Source: Caballeronia pedi
GTDB taxonomy: Bacteria; Pseudomonadota; Gammaproteobacteria; Burkholderiales; Burkholderiaceae
Assembly (NCBI RefSeq): GCF_001544915.2
Contig: NZ_FCOE02000013.1
Span: 124,001-188,000, forward strand
Reading direction: 5' to 3'
Length of the DNA: 64,000 bases
In this document: one piece after another, positions 33,401 through 43,114 of the stretch
How positions within the stretch are numbered: the stretch's first letter is position 1
Layout: each line of letters begins with the position of its first letter
Program-made: the position numbers and the translations under genes
Notes under the pieces: generated by a model
What the model saw: the letters and a program-made list of their open reading frames with translations, nothing else
Databases searched by the model: none
What the model was told of the DNA's origin: nothing

Positions 33401-33775
33401 ATGCAGGACTTCGCTTACCTCTTTCCAGACAGCGTCGCCGCGTGGCTTGAGGGCCGGGGCGACGCACGATTCCAACGGTACGAGACGCATTACCGCGCCG
33501 ACCGGGCGACGGCGCAGTCCAACGAGCCATTCGACCTTGAGCGAAGCAACATTCGCTTCGCGAAAAGGTTCGGCTCGGGCAGGCGACAGTTCGCGGCCGT
33601 GTCGAAAAGCAAAGCATTCGGCGCGCTCACGACTTTTCTCATTCTCCTTTGGGGCGGAACCGCACTCCTCTCTTCAATCGGGTCGACACAGTCCGTCGCC
33701 GTCGCTGCAGTGCTCGGCGTCGTTTTCGTCGCCGTGAGGGTGAAGCATTTTCGCGCTCGCGGGCAGAAGCGATAG
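33401..33775 (+). CDS. Small membrane protein
   Basis: A 124-residue protein with a soluble charged first half and two hydrophobic segments in the second (FGALTTFLILLWGGTALLSS and SVAVAAVLGVVFVAVRV) followed by a basic end. It begins three bases after the stop of the 33227 gene. No family is recognised. Confidence 0.6.
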   Translation: MQDFAYLFPDSVAAWLEGRGDARFQRYETHYRADRATAQSNEPFDLERSNIRFAKRFGSGRRQFAAVSKSKAFGALTTFLILLWGGTALLSSIGSTQSVAVAAVLGVVFVAVRVKHFRARGQKR

Positions 33776-33983
33776 CAAACGGTTGCGATCAAACAACGGT
33801 GCGGAATTTCGAACCCTTACCGGGTATTACAATGCCTGCGCCGCCGTTTGGCCAACGGCAATTTGCCAACGAGGAAAGTGGTTTCGCGGCGGACTTCCGG
33901 GTCGCCTTGACTTCGAACACCGCTCGATAAGATGAAAGTAAGCAGATCGCGGGGGCGACTGCAATAACTAGATCGGAAAACAA

Positions 33984-34979
33984 ATGACGATTCAGAACAA
34001 CTTCAAACTCTCGATGGCCGCGATCGCTGCATCGCTGCTGGTGGCTGCTTGCGGCGGTGGCGGTGGCGGCGGCAGCGATGCTTCGCCTGCGGCCCCGGCA
34101 AGCGGTGCCAGCACGCCCGCAACGACGACTCCGGCGAATCTGACTACGCCTCAGTATCCGGCCGACAGCTTCCATCTGGCCGCGTTCAACTTGCTCAACC
34201 AGCAGCGCCAGCAGTGCGGTTTCCCTGCTCTTCAGGAAAACACCGTGCTCGATCAGTCGGTGGCTGCTCACGCGCAGTATCAGGCCACGAACAATATTGT
34301 GTCCGATACCGAAACGGCGGGTGCTTCCGGGTTCACAGGCGTCTCGTATGCTGATCGGGCGGCACATTTCGGTTTCCCGCAAAACGCGCCGATCGGCGGT
34401 GTATCGGGCGGTTTATACACGAATGCGACGTGGACGGAAGCGCACTACGGACAGCAAGCGATCCATGGCCTGATCTCGGGCGTGTATCACAGCATGATTG
34501 CCGTTGCACCGATGAACACGGTCGGTATCGGCAAGGTCGCGACGACCTACAACGGTTTCCCGCAGGAGTGGTATTCCTTGGCACTCGCCAACTATCAGCA
34601 GATCACGACGAACGCGCCGTTGACGTTCCCATGCCAAGGCACTACCGGCGTCGCGAACGACTCTTTTGGAGAAATGCCGACGCCCCCTGCAACATCCGGT
34701 CATTGGGGTACGCCGGTCGCGGTCGCGGGCAACCCGAATGACACCATCGTCATGCAGAGCGCCACGATGACCGATTCGGCGTCGCACGTGATCGCCTTGC
34801 AAGTGCTGGACTCGGCCACCGACCCGAATAAGATTCTGCCGAAGTGGATGGGCGTCGCTTACCCCGCTACGCCGTTGTCGCCGAACGCGCAATACACGGT
34901 TTCGCTCACGGGTACGATTAACGGCGTAGCATTCTCCCGTACCTTTACCTTCACGACTGGAAACGTCCTCGCCAGCTAA
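33984..34979 (+). CDS. CAP/SCP-domain lipoprotein
   Basis: A 331-residue lipoprotein. The signal ends in LVAACGGGGGGGS, so it is lipidated at the cysteine, followed by a Ser/Ala/Thr/Pro linker. Residues 60-220 form a CAP (SCP-PR1-like) domain with the usual AFNLLNQQRQQCGFPALQEN start, AHAQY and the closing YSLALANYQQ. CAP proteins are secreted and often bind lipids, glycans or other proteins; no enzymatic role is clear. A C-terminal beta-domain (YTVSLTGTINGVAFSRTF) resembles Ig-like folds. A terminator follows. It lies beside the pilus operon and is divergent in orientation. Confidence 0.8.
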   Translation: MTIQNNFKLSMAAIAASLLVAACGGGGGGGSDASPAAPASGASTPATTTPANLTTPQYPADSFHLAAFNLLNQQRQQCGFPALQENTVLDQSVAAHAQYQATNNIVSDTETAGASGFTGVSYADRAAHFGFPQNAPIGGVSGGLYTNATWTEAHYGQQAIHGLISGVYHSMIAVAPMNTVGIGKVATTYNGFPQEWYSLALANYQQITTNAPLTFPCQGTTGVANDSFGEMPTPPATSGHWGTPVAVAGNPNDTIVMQSATMTDSASHVIALQVLDSATDPNKILPKWMGVAYPATPLSPNAQYTVSLTGTINGVAFSRTFTFTTGNVLAS

Positions 34980-35004
34980 TGAGGCTGTGTCGCAGAAAAG
35001 ACCG

Positions 35005-35032
35005 AGCCGCCATTCGATCTGGCGGCTTTTTT
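35005..35032 (+). terminator. Intrinsic terminator
   Basis: AGCCGCCA-TTCGATC-TGGCGGCT followed by TTTTTATT, 25 bases after the lipoprotein stop. The facing pilus operon ends at 35098. Confidence 0.85.
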
Positions 35033-35097
35033 ATTGTTGGCAAGACGTAAAAAGCCCCGCAGTGAATCTCCGAGGCGCTATGTTGGGAACCTTTGCC

Positions 35098-35703
35098 TCA
35101 ACCGCCCGAGCCCGCAGTGTCGCCATAACCCTGCACATCGTAGCCGTTCACTTCGCCGGTACTATCGCTCGCCCTGCACATGGCGTATTCGTAAGTGTTC
35201 GGAGATGTGTTGTACGTGTTGGTAATAAATTCAGTGTTCGTGCCGTCGTCAAAAATTGAGTTCTGCACGCCCCATCCAGGCCAAAAGCCGAGTTTCTGAG
35301 TCACGTAGGTTCGGCAGGCTTCCTCGGGATTCCCTTTCGGTTGCGTGGGTGCATTTGGTTGGCATACCTGTCCGACCCAGGCCGAGCCGTTCCACGAGGG
35401 CGCGACAAACTGTGTTGTCCCACTCGGGCAGCTTGGAGGCGGCGGTACATTACAGGAGTAGTCCCAAGCTGTCCCTGTCCAAACTGGTCCACTAGCAAAG
35501 CCATATGCGCAATTTGGTTGTGGCGTGGCGCACTGGTACCGCACACCCAGCTTCTGCCACGAATACCCTGGGTCGCAGCCGGGAGCACGCGGAACGCCGA
35601 TGGGATTCTGGACCCATTCCGCGTTGGAGGTGACCGGAGCCGTCAGCACACCGCTGAGCGTCCCCATCAGCGCAAACGAGATTACCGTCCTAATTCGCTT
35701 CAT
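35098..35703 (-). CDS. Secreted Cys/Trp-rich protein of pilus operon
   Basis: A 201-residue protein with a signal peptide (MKRIRTVISFALMGTLSGVLTAPVTSNA). The mature part is rich in Cys, Trp, Gly and Pro, with two copies of a WNGSAW/WTGTAW-type motif followed by Cys. It is the last gene of the pilus operon and directly follows pilV. It could be a minor pilus component or tip adhesin. The start at 35703 has only a weak ribosome binding site, so it may be coupled to pilV. Confidence 0.65.
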   Translation of the reverse strand: MKRIRTVISFALMGTLSGVLTAPVTSNAEWVQNPIGVPRAPGCDPGYSWQKLGVRYQCATPQPNCAYGFASGPVWTGTAWDYSCNVPPPPSCPSGTTQFVAPSWNGSAWVGQVCQPNAPTQPKGNPEEACRTYVTQKLGFWPGWGVQNSIFDDGTNTEFITNTYNTSPNTYEYAMCRASDSTGEVNGYDVQGYGDTAGSGG

Positions 35704-35707
35704 GTTC

Positions 35708-36994
35708 TTATTGGTTTGAGTAGTTACAGCCAACGTCGATTTGCGCTTGCAGGCCGAGCTGATCTTGCACAAGCGTATTTGCGCCGTCAGCAAGTACGTC
35801 ATAGATTTGGAGCACCCATTGCGAGCCGTTCCAACCCATCGCGTAACGCGCGCCCGAGATCGGTGGATTGTGATTGGAATAGTCGGTCGTCAGCGATTGC
35901 GGGGTGATGCGATACCACGCCGTGCCACCGGGGCCGCATGAAGGAGGCGTCACGCCCCATCCGTTATACCAACCGCTGTACTGGGCATCGGCCGACTGGT
36001 TGCTCACCAAGGTGCTCGCACCTACCCAGTTGCCCCACTTATTGCACACGTACATGAGGTTGTTGCGGATCGTCACTCCGTTCCAGTTGCACTTGCTGGC
36101 GGTGTAGTTGATGTTCGCGATATTGCCGTTGATGGTGTTGCCAGAGACCGTCCCTGACGAACTAACGTCCCCGACGTTGAGCCCGGCCGGTCCCGTTCCC
36201 TGATAGTTCTGCACGCTGAAGGTGCCCTTGGTCCGAACTGCCGCGTTCACGCTGTCGCCGTAGTAGATCGCGCCGTTGTCGACCTTCAAGACCTTGTTCG
36301 CGCCGAGCGTGACATTGCCGACGTTCTGCATGTCCTGATTATTCGCGTTCATCGTGCCGGTCAGCGGGAGCGCGCCATCACGGCGGTAATACGGCGAATT
36401 GCCGTCCGCACCGAATCCATTAATCGCGAGGACCATCCCAGCCTTGCTACCTACTGGATTAGGCAATGTCCACCCGCCATGAATGCCGATCACCGTCGCC
36501 GGCGCTCGGTTTGTCGAGTAGCCGAACTGCGCACCCCCGGCCGCAGCGAGGACACCGGCGCCGGCGATGTCAGCCGTCTTGTCCTTCATGCTGACGAGCG
36601 GCAAGCTCGGATAGATCTGCGAGGCGATATGGCACGTGCCCGTTGCGGTCGAGCAATTGTCGGGCACGATCGACAGCGCGATCTGATACATCCCGCCCCA
36701 AAACGGCCCGTTCTTGAAGGAGACCTTGTTGTTCGACTGCGCGCTGAGTTGATCGAGCGTCGGTACTCTTGTTGGATCGACCGGCGTAGAGACACTTTGC
36801 GAATAGCCAACCGGAACTAGCGACGCGTAGTTGTTCGTGATGTAACTGCCAAGCGCCGAGTTGATCGACGCAATATTCTGCCCTTCGATCTGCAACAGAT
36901 TCTGGCGCTTTGCAGCGATGTCTTCCTTGATACCCTGTACGGTCAGCAAGGCCGCGCCGACCAGGACGATCAACATCTCAAGAATGCTTCCCAT
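35708..36994 (-). CDS. pilV: Type IVb minor pilin / adhesin PilV
   Basis: A 428-residue protein. The very short leader with Gly before a hydrophobic N-terminal helix (MGSILEMLIVLVGAALLTVQ) is typical of PilV in R64-type thin pili. The long C-terminal part is Gly/Asn/Thr-rich with beta repeats (AINGFGADGNSPYYRRDGALPLTGTMNANNQ...) and ends in a Cys/Trp-rich domain. In R64 the end of pilV is switched by a shufflon; here I see no inverted-repeat cassette and no Rci gene, so the adhesin seems fixed. It follows pilS. Confidence 0.8.
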   Translation of the reverse strand: MGSILEMLIVLVGAALLTVQGIKEDIAAKRQNLLQIEGQNIASINSALGSYITNNYASLVPVGYSQSVSTPVDPTRVPTLDQLSAQSNNKVSFKNGPFWGGMYQIALSIVPDNCSTATGTCHIASQIYPSLPLVSMKDKTADIAGAGVLAAAGGAQFGYSTNRAPATVIGIHGGWTLPNPVGSKAGMVLAINGFGADGNSPYYRRDGALPLTGTMNANNQDMQNVGNVTLGANKVLKVDNGAIYYGDSVNAAVRTKGTFSVQNYQGTGPAGLNVGDVSSSGTVSGNTINGNIANINYTASKCNWNGVTIRNNLMYVCNKWGNWVGASTLVSNQSADAQYSGWYNGWGVTPPSCGPGGTAWYRITPQSLTTDYSNHNPPISGARYAMGWNGSQWVLQIYDVLADGANTLVQDQLGLQAQIDVGCNYSNQ

Positions 36995-37009
36995 GTCGGC
37001 GGTCCGTGA

Positions 37010-37624
37010 TCAGGTACGGGTGGTCCACAGTCCCATCGACGCCATCGCGCCGTTCGATGCGCATGCAGTGGCGACCGTCTGCGGGTTGAACGTGACCGTC
37101 GGCGAGAAGATCGTTGTGCCGTTGACGGTCACCTGGGTGTAGACGGTGATCAGCGCAGCCGCACTCAGGGAGCAGACCGTCGATGTGACCGGATACGTCA
37201 GAATCAACGAATCATTCGAGGTAACGAGCGTGCCGACGGCAGCCGTCACCGTGCCATTGAACATGCCCTTGACCGCTGACTTGTCCAATGCGACGCGCGA
37301 TCCCGCGGAATCAAAGGCGTGATTCTGCGCCAGCACAGTGAGCGTTTCAGAGGAGAAATCGGCGTCGTTCTGCGTCGCGTTCAGGATCCCGGTGTGGAAC
37401 ATCTGTGCTTCGCTCTTGAACTGCGACGAATGAATCAGATCGAGCACGTACTTGCCGCCGGCATAGACCGCCAGTGCGAGCAGTGCGGCACCCGCCATCA
37501 CTGCACCTGCTTCGATCATCGAGAGTTCGCCCGACTGCTTTTTGGCGCGTGCGATGTTGAGGATGCGCGCCCGGCGTTCTTTGATCGGGTCGATTTGGAC
37601 AGCTTGCGTGTTATCGTTGGTCAC
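37010..37624 (-). CDS. pilS: Type IVb major pilin PilS
   Basis: A 204-residue prepilin. The long basic leader ends QSG, followed by ELSMIEAGAVMAGAALLALAVYAGG, the class-B prepilin cleavage site and hydrophobic helix. Two cysteines near the end (VCSL and ATACAS) can form the usual disulphide. The start is GTG at 37624 with AAGGA upstream. A prepilin peptidase (PilU-type) would be needed for cleavage and is not found in this window. Confidence 0.85.
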   Translation of the reverse strand: MTNDNTQAVQIDPIKERRARILNIARAKKQSGELSMIEAGAVMAGAALLALAVYAGGKYVLDLIHSSQFKSEAQMFHTGILNATQNDADFSSETLTVLAQNHAFDSAGSRVALDKSAVKGMFNGTVTAAVGTLVTSNDSLILTYPVTSTVCSLSAAALITVYTQVTVNGTTIFSPTVTFNPQTVATACASNGAMASMGLWTTRT

Positions 37625-37635
37625 TTTGCTTTTCC

Positions 37636-38754
37636 TTAATAGCTAGAAGCGGCGGGATTCCCCGATGTGGGGTTGACGGCACCCGTCACGACGTATGAGC
37701 CAATGCCGAGGGTCAGAAACAGTGCAGCGGCAAAGCCGAGCAGGATGAAATGCGTCATTCGGGCGTTGCGCTTGACTGCTTCAACGACGCGATCGAGCGA
37801 CTCGCGGCCTAGGCTCTTGATGGCCGCTTCGAACTGGTCGCGCCCCGCAGCGTCGGTGATCGTGTCGACGATCGTGACCGAAAAGATGCCGGTATCGAGC
37901 GCGCGCATCGGCTCATCAGAGCGGGCCGTCAAGCGGCGATCCATGATCTTTAAATGCCAGCGCAACCACGGATCGGCTGTCTTGAGGAGCCTGTCGAGCG
38001 CCGCACGGAGCGTGAGGTTGGAGTCGAACAGGCCCGCGAGCGAAACAATAAGCAGGGCCGCGCGGAGGTCACGACGATTGCGCCAGAGCAGCGGCATGCG
38101 GTCGAACCTGTCGCGCAGCGGACCGGCCCAGCGCTTCAGGCTCGAAAAATAAGCGAGCACAAGGCCGATCACCGCCGTGAGCGTGAGCCACCAATACTCG
38201 TAGCAGAACGTGTCGACGTGATAGAGAAACCGGCCGAGATCGGGCCATTGGTCGAGCGGCCGGACGTCGAGCACCTGCGGGAAGATGACGCCGCCAAACA
38301 GCATGCAGTATGCGTACATATAGACGAGCAGCAGCGCCGGGTATGCCATCTGCACCGAGGTCGTCGACGACAGCACGCGCTTGGCCTTCGCCGCCATTTC
38401 CGCGAGCTCGAAGCCGCGAACGACGGCATCTTCGCGCGAAGACTCATCCGCGATGTCCAGCAGCGCGTACTCATCGCCGGGGACGAATGGCTTGATTGCA
38501 AGCGCGAAGCTTTCCCCGCGCTGCATCGTCTCGCGGATGCGCGCGAACACACGCCACTCGAGCTTGCCTCGCGAACGGCTGCGCTTCTCGTACGTTTCAA
38601 GCCGGTCGAACAGCGTCTCGGTGTTGCGCAGGCCCTTCGCGGCGATATCGAGCCGCGTCTCGCGGTAGAAGTCCTCGCGGACTTTCTGGAACCGCCAGCG
38701 CGCGACGACCAACTGCTGCCGCACGGACAGCATCTTTGCGAACGTGGTGATCAT
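37636..38754 (-). CDS. pilR: Type IVb pilus inner-membrane protein PilR
   Basis: A 372-residue GspF/PilC-type platform protein. Several membrane segments are visible (MAYPALLLVYMYAYCMLFGGVIF, WLTLTAVIGLVLAYFSS, and FILLGFAAALFLTLGIGSYVV at the end) separated by a cytoplasmic domain with helices typical of the family. It should anchor the ATPase PilQ to the inner membrane and drive pilin assembly. It lies between pilQ and pilS as in R64-type thin-pilus operons. Confidence 0.85.
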   Translation of the reverse strand: MITTFAKMLSVRQQLVVARWRFQKVREDFYRETRLDIAAKGLRNTETLFDRLETYEKRSRSRGKLEWRVFARIRETMQRGESFALAIKPFVPGDEYALLDIADESSREDAVVRGFELAEMAAKAKRVLSSTTSVQMAYPALLLVYMYAYCMLFGGVIFPQVLDVRPLDQWPDLGRFLYHVDTFCYEYWWLTLTAVIGLVLAYFSSLKRWAGPLRDRFDRMPLLWRNRRDLRAALLIVSLAGLFDSNLTLRAALDRLLKTADPWLRWHLKIMDRRLTARSDEPMRALDTGIFSVTIVDTITDAAGRDQFEAAIKSLGRESLDRVVEAVKRNARMTHFILLGFAAALFLTLGIGSYVVTGAVNPTSGNPAASSY

Positions 38755-38765
38755 GGGAGACTGGG

Positions 38766-41201
38766 TTAGACCATCAAACCATCGACGCCAGGCATCACGC
38801 GGTACTGCGCAAACGACTGCATCGAGCGATTGATGAATTGTGGGTCAATCAAACCGCGCGAAGCCTTGAAAAGAGCATGTTCATAGAGCGTCTTTCCAGT
38901 CATATTCGCGTTATCGAACCCGGTACGACGCTCGCCGCGCCAAACTGCGCGCGCACCGGCCCAGTCGCGCTCGGCAACCCGCTCCAGGAATTCCGGGGTT
39001 GGGCGATACAGCTCAGCAGCCAACGACGGCCGCTTGGTGCCACCTGCCACCTTGCCGTTGCGCGTGAAAAGCCCCTTCAGCCGGCAGTGTTCGCAGCCGT
39101 CATAGTTGCGGCACGCCATCGCCGAGGTATCGAGGCCAAACTTCGTGCGGAGCAGTTCGAGGTCAGCCTTGGGCATGACGTCTTCGGCCGGCAGCTTGCA
39201 GTGCTCGCAAAGCGTCGGGATCAGCTTCTGGTTGCCGACCGCATTGATGAACCCTTCGGAAGCCAGCTCGTCGATCGGCAGTTGCAGCCGTCCCCCCGCC
39301 ATACGCATGACCGCTGCAATGATGTCGCCCGCGTGCAGCGAGAAACGCACCGGATGGCCGGTCAAGGCGAGTTCGGCGACTAGTCCCATCACGACGCGGT
39401 CGCGCACTTCCCCGATCGTCAGATCGTCCGGATCCTGCCGCATCAGCGTTCGAATTACCTCAGCGTACTTCCGGTTCGCTTCATCGTCCGTCTCGTCGGG
39501 CCGGCGAATGATCGAGTAGTCGGACAGCCACGGCATCGGATACTCGGACGGTTCGTTCACCGCGAACTGCTTCTTGAGTTCGCGATCCGGCAGCATGTAC
39601 GAGAGCGCTCGCAGCGTCGTCGTCTTGCCCGAGCCCGTCTCGCCAGTGAGCGCCGTGATGCCGCCGCTCACATAGTTGAGCGTTTCGATCAGCTCAAGCT
39701 GGCTCTTCTCCAAGCCCATGTCTTTGGGCAGCAGCACCGAATAGTTCTTGAAGTTGCCGTCGAGCAGACGCAGCGTGACGTCATACCCGCCCACCAGCGG
39801 AGACGACTGCCAGCGCAGGTTGACCGTGTCCGTCTTGACCACCAACGGAATCATTGCCGACTGGGGCGCGGTCGGCTGGAAGCTGTTGCCCGAGTTCGTG
39901 TTGCGCTGAACGAGATCGCTGTACGCGGCAAACAAGGCGCGACGAACGATGGCCTTCGGCATGCGGCTGAACGTGTACATGTCACCGTTCACGCGAAACC
40001 GAACTTCGACCTCGTTGTGAAACTCGCGTGGCTCAAAATGAATGTCACTCGCGCCGTATGCGTGTGCGGCCTCAACAATGTCCCGGAAATTGCCGATCGC
40101 GCGGCTCGCTTCGCGGACTGTGGAGTTCGCGGACGCCGCGGCCTTACCCGAGTAGATCGCGGCGATTACGGCATCGGACGCGATCATCTCCTCGCGCACG
40201 AGGATGTCGTTCGCGCCCAGATCCTTGATGAAGGTTGCGTACTGCGCCTTCTCTGAGAATCGCGCGGTGGCCACCGTGATCGCCACACCCGGTTGAAGCT
40301 CAACGGCGACGAACTCCTTGCGGGCGGCCGCGGGAATGCGCAGCGCGGCATCGTCGTCCGCGACGGTCAGAATACGCTTGAAGTCCAGAAGGGAATCGGG
40401 CGACACGAGTTCCGGCCGCCCGGACGACAGTCCTCCGCCCTCCAACTGCTCATCGTCGTCCGCTGGCTGTTCCTGCGCTGCCGTGGTCGGCGGGGGCATG
40501 GCGTTTTTCTCGCCAGAGCCTACGGGCCGATGAGGCTCGACTTCCGGTTGCTTCTCGAACTGCAGAGGATCAACGCGCGCAGCGGATGCGGCACGCACGT
40601 CGAGCATCGCATCGCTGGCAGCGGAACTAGCGCGCTCATGAGTTTCCGACGGCGCGGTGACAACGAGCGATTCAGGCTGCGGCGAATTTTGTACGTCCGC
40701 AGCGGCTCGCACCGCTTCCGCTGTCGCGCCTAAGCTATTCACCGGCTCCCCGCGCTCCCTGGCTACCATCGAGGCAGCCATGCTCGCGTAGCTGGGTCGT
40801 TCGAAGCTGGGCGGGACGAACGGGCGAAAGGCCACATCTTCATCGGTCACATCGGCCGGAGCTTCGCACTGCTCGGGCGCAGCCTGCGTGGCAGAGTGCC
40901 AGTCATCGCCGATCTCCGTGCTCTCGACATCTTCGATGTCACCCCCCGATAGCGCGCGACCGAGAAACGTGACTTGCGGGTTCACCGCGCGCGTGCTCAC
41001 GGGCGATGCTTGCGCCGCCGCCATTTCGGAAGGTCTATCTCGCCGTTTCCGTTTTCCGGCAACAGGCTCTGCGGAGACGAATTTCGGCTCCGCAGCAATG
41101 CCAAGCTCAACGAAGCTCGAGCGCGGAGCGCGAAATCGCTTCAGGAAGCCGCCGCTTGCCGTGTCCGGCGTGCCCTGCTCTTCTTGTGCGAACAGACCCA
41201 T
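38766..41201 (-). CDS. pilQ: Type IVb pilus assembly ATPase PilQ
   Basis: An 811-residue secretion ATPase of the GspE/PilB family. Walker A is GETGSGKTT; the Asp box and Walker B follow (PDDLTIGEVRDR); a late cysteine pair region (LCEHCKLP... and CEHCRLKG) is the C4 zinc motif seen in GspE enzymes. The N-terminal 270 residues are a long, low-complexity extension not found in R64 PilQ, including many Ala/Pro/Glu stretches. ATG 41201 has GGAAA in front. It powers pilus assembly. Confidence 0.85.
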   Translation of the reverse strand: MGLFAQEEQGTPDTASGGFLKRFRAPRSSFVELGIAAEPKFVSAEPVAGKRKRRDRPSEMAAAQASPVSTRAVNPQVTFLGRALSGGDIEDVESTEIGDDWHSATQAAPEQCEAPADVTDEDVAFRPFVPPSFERPSYASMAASMVARERGEPVNSLGATAEAVRAAADVQNSPQPESLVVTAPSETHERASSAASDAMLDVRAASAARVDPLQFEKQPEVEPHRPVGSGEKNAMPPPTTAAQEQPADDDEQLEGGGLSSGRPELVSPDSLLDFKRILTVADDDAALRIPAAARKEFVAVELQPGVAITVATARFSEKAQYATFIKDLGANDILVREEMIASDAVIAAIYSGKAAASANSTVREASRAIGNFRDIVEAAHAYGASDIHFEPREFHNEVEVRFRVNGDMYTFSRMPKAIVRRALFAAYSDLVQRNTNSGNSFQPTAPQSAMIPLVVKTDTVNLRWQSSPLVGGYDVTLRLLDGNFKNYSVLLPKDMGLEKSQLELIETLNYVSGGITALTGETGSGKTTTLRALSYMLPDRELKKQFAVNEPSEYPMPWLSDYSIIRRPDETDDEANRKYAEVIRTLMRQDPDDLTIGEVRDRVVMGLVAELALTGHPVRFSLHAGDIIAAVMRMAGGRLQLPIDELASEGFINAVGNQKLIPTLCEHCKLPAEDVMPKADLELLRTKFGLDTSAMACRNYDGCEHCRLKGLFTRNGKVAGGTKRPSLAAELYRPTPEFLERVAERDWAGARAVWRGERRTGFDNANMTGKTLYEHALFKASRGLIDPQFINRSMQSFAQYRVMPGVDGLMV

Positions 41202-41204
41202 TGC

Positions 41205-41828
41205 TTATTTCCCAAACGGTACAAAGGTGGAAGCCGTCGATGAGACACCCCCCGGCGGAAGTGGCGATGACAGATCAGTGATCGCCCTGACGGCCGGCGA
41301 GTCCGGAATCGCGGCGGGCGCGTCAGAGGGCGCAGCGATGGTCTCTGTCCAGTGGCGCTTGCCGTCGACGAGATTGACCGTGAAGCCGTCGATGGAGGCT
41401 ACGGTCCAGCCATTGAGCAACCGGCTGCCGCGCCGCGCGGTATAGGTCGTGCCTTGATAGTCATACAGAACGTAGGAGCCGGACATGTCGGAGTACGCCC
41501 CAACGAAGCTCGCGGGAATGACGCGCTTCGGCGGCGCACTGGGCCTGTGCTCCATCTTGGGCGCTGCGGGGGCGGGGGCGGCGGCGGTGACCGGTGCCCC
41601 GGTCGCGCCGAGCGGCGAAGAGAGGCCTTCGCCGCTGCCTGGTGCCGCTGATCCGCCTTGCCCACCTTGACCACCTTGCGGACCCCGCATCGAGTCGACG
41701 AGCTTTGCGCGCGCGAGCTTGTCAATGTCGTCCAGCGTGAGATGACTTTCCTGCGAAACCGCCGCGCCGGCGACGAACATGAGCGCACCGAAGCAGGCGG
41801 CCCGTGCTGGCCACTTAGTTGAGAACAT
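41205..41828 (-). CDS. pilP: Type IVb pilus protein PilP
   Basis: A 207-residue periplasmic protein with an N-terminal signal. A Gly/Gln and Ala/Pro-rich linker precedes a C-terminal beta domain (YVLYDYQGTTYTARRGSRLLNGWTVASIDG) typical of PilP, a protein that links inner-membrane and outer-membrane parts of the pilus machine. The start overlaps the end of pilO by 14 bases. It precedes pilQ by three bases. Confidence 0.8.
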   Translation of the reverse strand: MFSTKWPARAACFGALMFVAGAAVSQESHLTLDDIDKLARAKLVDSMRGPQGGQGGQGGSAAPGSGEGLSSPLGATGAPVTAAAPAPAAPKMEHRPSAPPKRVIPASFVGAYSDMSGSYVLYDYQGTTYTARRGSRLLNGWTVASIDGFTVNLVDGKRHWTETIAAPSDAPAAIPDSPAVRAITDLSSPLPPGGVSSTASTFVPFGK

Positions 41829-43095
41829 AGTATTTACCCTTCGCAGTGAAATGCACCCCGGTACCGTCCTCTTTCAGTTCAACGTCGAGGGTGTCCAGTG
41901 CCATGTTGTCGGGCAGGCGCGCGAGCAGCGCGCTTTGCCACTTGTATCCGTCGATCTGCCACGTGCCACGCCGCACGAGCGGCCCCTGCACTTCGCCCGC
42001 CGTCGGTTGTCGCGCAATGAGGCGCTCGGCGGGCTTGATATCAACGACGTAACCGTGGCTATCGAGCGTGTCCGGCTTAATCGAAAGCTTTTGCGGATCG
42101 GTCTGCAAGGCCTTGATGAGTGCCTGCTGAGTCGGCCACGTCTTTTGCTGGGCGAGCGCGACACGCTCAGCGACCGTCACTTCAGGCCCACGCGCGGTCA
42201 GATGCCAACCGTCCGGGTTGAAGACGACCGGTCGCAGCGACTCCGGCGCGCGTGCGTCGAATTCCTTGAACGTGCCGCCCTGTCGCTTGTACGTTGCGAT
42301 GCAGGGACCCGCGATCGTGCAAGACGCTTTTTGAAACTGCCATCCTGCGACGTTGGTTTCCTGCGCGCCGAAACTAGCCAGCAGCTTCGGTGCGAGTTGG
42401 TTCGCGAGCGGAGCAGGCGCGGCAAACGTGCGCATCACTGCGGACTGATACTCCTGCATGAACGTCGGCGGGGGCACGGGCGGCGGTGGGGGCGGATTGA
42501 GCACGTCAATCAATTGCTTGCCGCCGAAGAACACGGCAGCCAGGATGACGAGCAACGGCACCGTCGTGGGCACGGTCACCGGGACCTTCTTGATCAGCCC
42601 GACCTTGCGCGCGACAAGCAGCTCGCGAAGATCGAACGACTCATTTACCGCGTGCAATTGCGCGCCGTAACCAAGGGTCGCCAGTTCGAGCCCTGCTTTT
42701 GCGCACCCGTCCTCGATCTCGTGTCGCCGATCGGCAAGCGCATTAAGTGCTACTTCCTGATCGAGCGAGACAGCGCCACGCTGCACGAGCACCAAATGCA
42801 CGCGCTCATCGTTCTGTATGAGAACGAGTACCGCCGGACGCCGACGAACGCGGTCCAACGACGCGATACGCGCCGCAGCAGAGTACAGCTTGCCACCCTT
42901 GCGGTGCGCAGGTTCAAGTTCGCAGAACCCGACGATGGTCTCGTCATTCGCCTTGTATTCGGTGTAGTGCGTCGCACCTGACTCCTCGACGTAGTGTCGG
43001 CGTTCGGCGCGAGCGCCCTTGGCGGAATAGGCGCGCCAATCCAGCCCGAATACGAGCTTCGCGCCCTTTTCTCCCGGTATGGATTCGAAGTGCAT
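41815..43095 (-). CDS. pilO: Type IVb pilus protein PilO
   Basis: A 426-residue bitopic inner-membrane protein. The N-terminal 170 residues are cytoplasmic; one membrane segment (VPLLVILAAVFFGGKQLIDVL) is followed by a Pro-rich linker and a periplasmic domain. This matches PilO of thin-pilus operons (PilO2 type). A decayed copy of its first 40 codons lies at about 51455-51571, also next to a pilN remnant, so the junction was once duplicated. Confidence 0.8.
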   Translation of the reverse strand: MHFESIPGEKGAKLVFGLDWRAYSAKGARAERRHYVEESGATHYTEYKANDETIVGFCELEPAHRKGGKLYSAAARIASLDRVRRRPAVLVLIQNDERVHLVLVQRGAVSLDQEVALNALADRRHEIEDGCAKAGLELATLGYGAQLHAVNESFDLRELLVARKVGLIKKVPVTVPTTVPLLVILAAVFFGGKQLIDVLNPPPPPPVPPPTFMQEYQSAVMRTFAAPAPLANQLAPKLLASFGAQETNVAGWQFQKASCTIAGPCIATYKRQGGTFKEFDARAPESLRPVVFNPDGWHLTARGPEVTVAERVALAQQKTWPTQQALIKALQTDPQKLSIKPDTLDSHGYVVDIKPAERLIARQPTAGEVQGPLVRRGTWQIDGYKWQSALLARLPDNMALDTLDVELKEDGTGVHFTAKGKYYVLN

Positions 43096-43114
43096 AGGGA
43101 TGCTTACCTCGCGC

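Noticed and set aside
35708-36994. A pilV shufflon
   Set aside because: No inverted repeats with alternative 3' cassettes are visible, and the only tyrosine recombinase (19911) is distant and not Rci-like.
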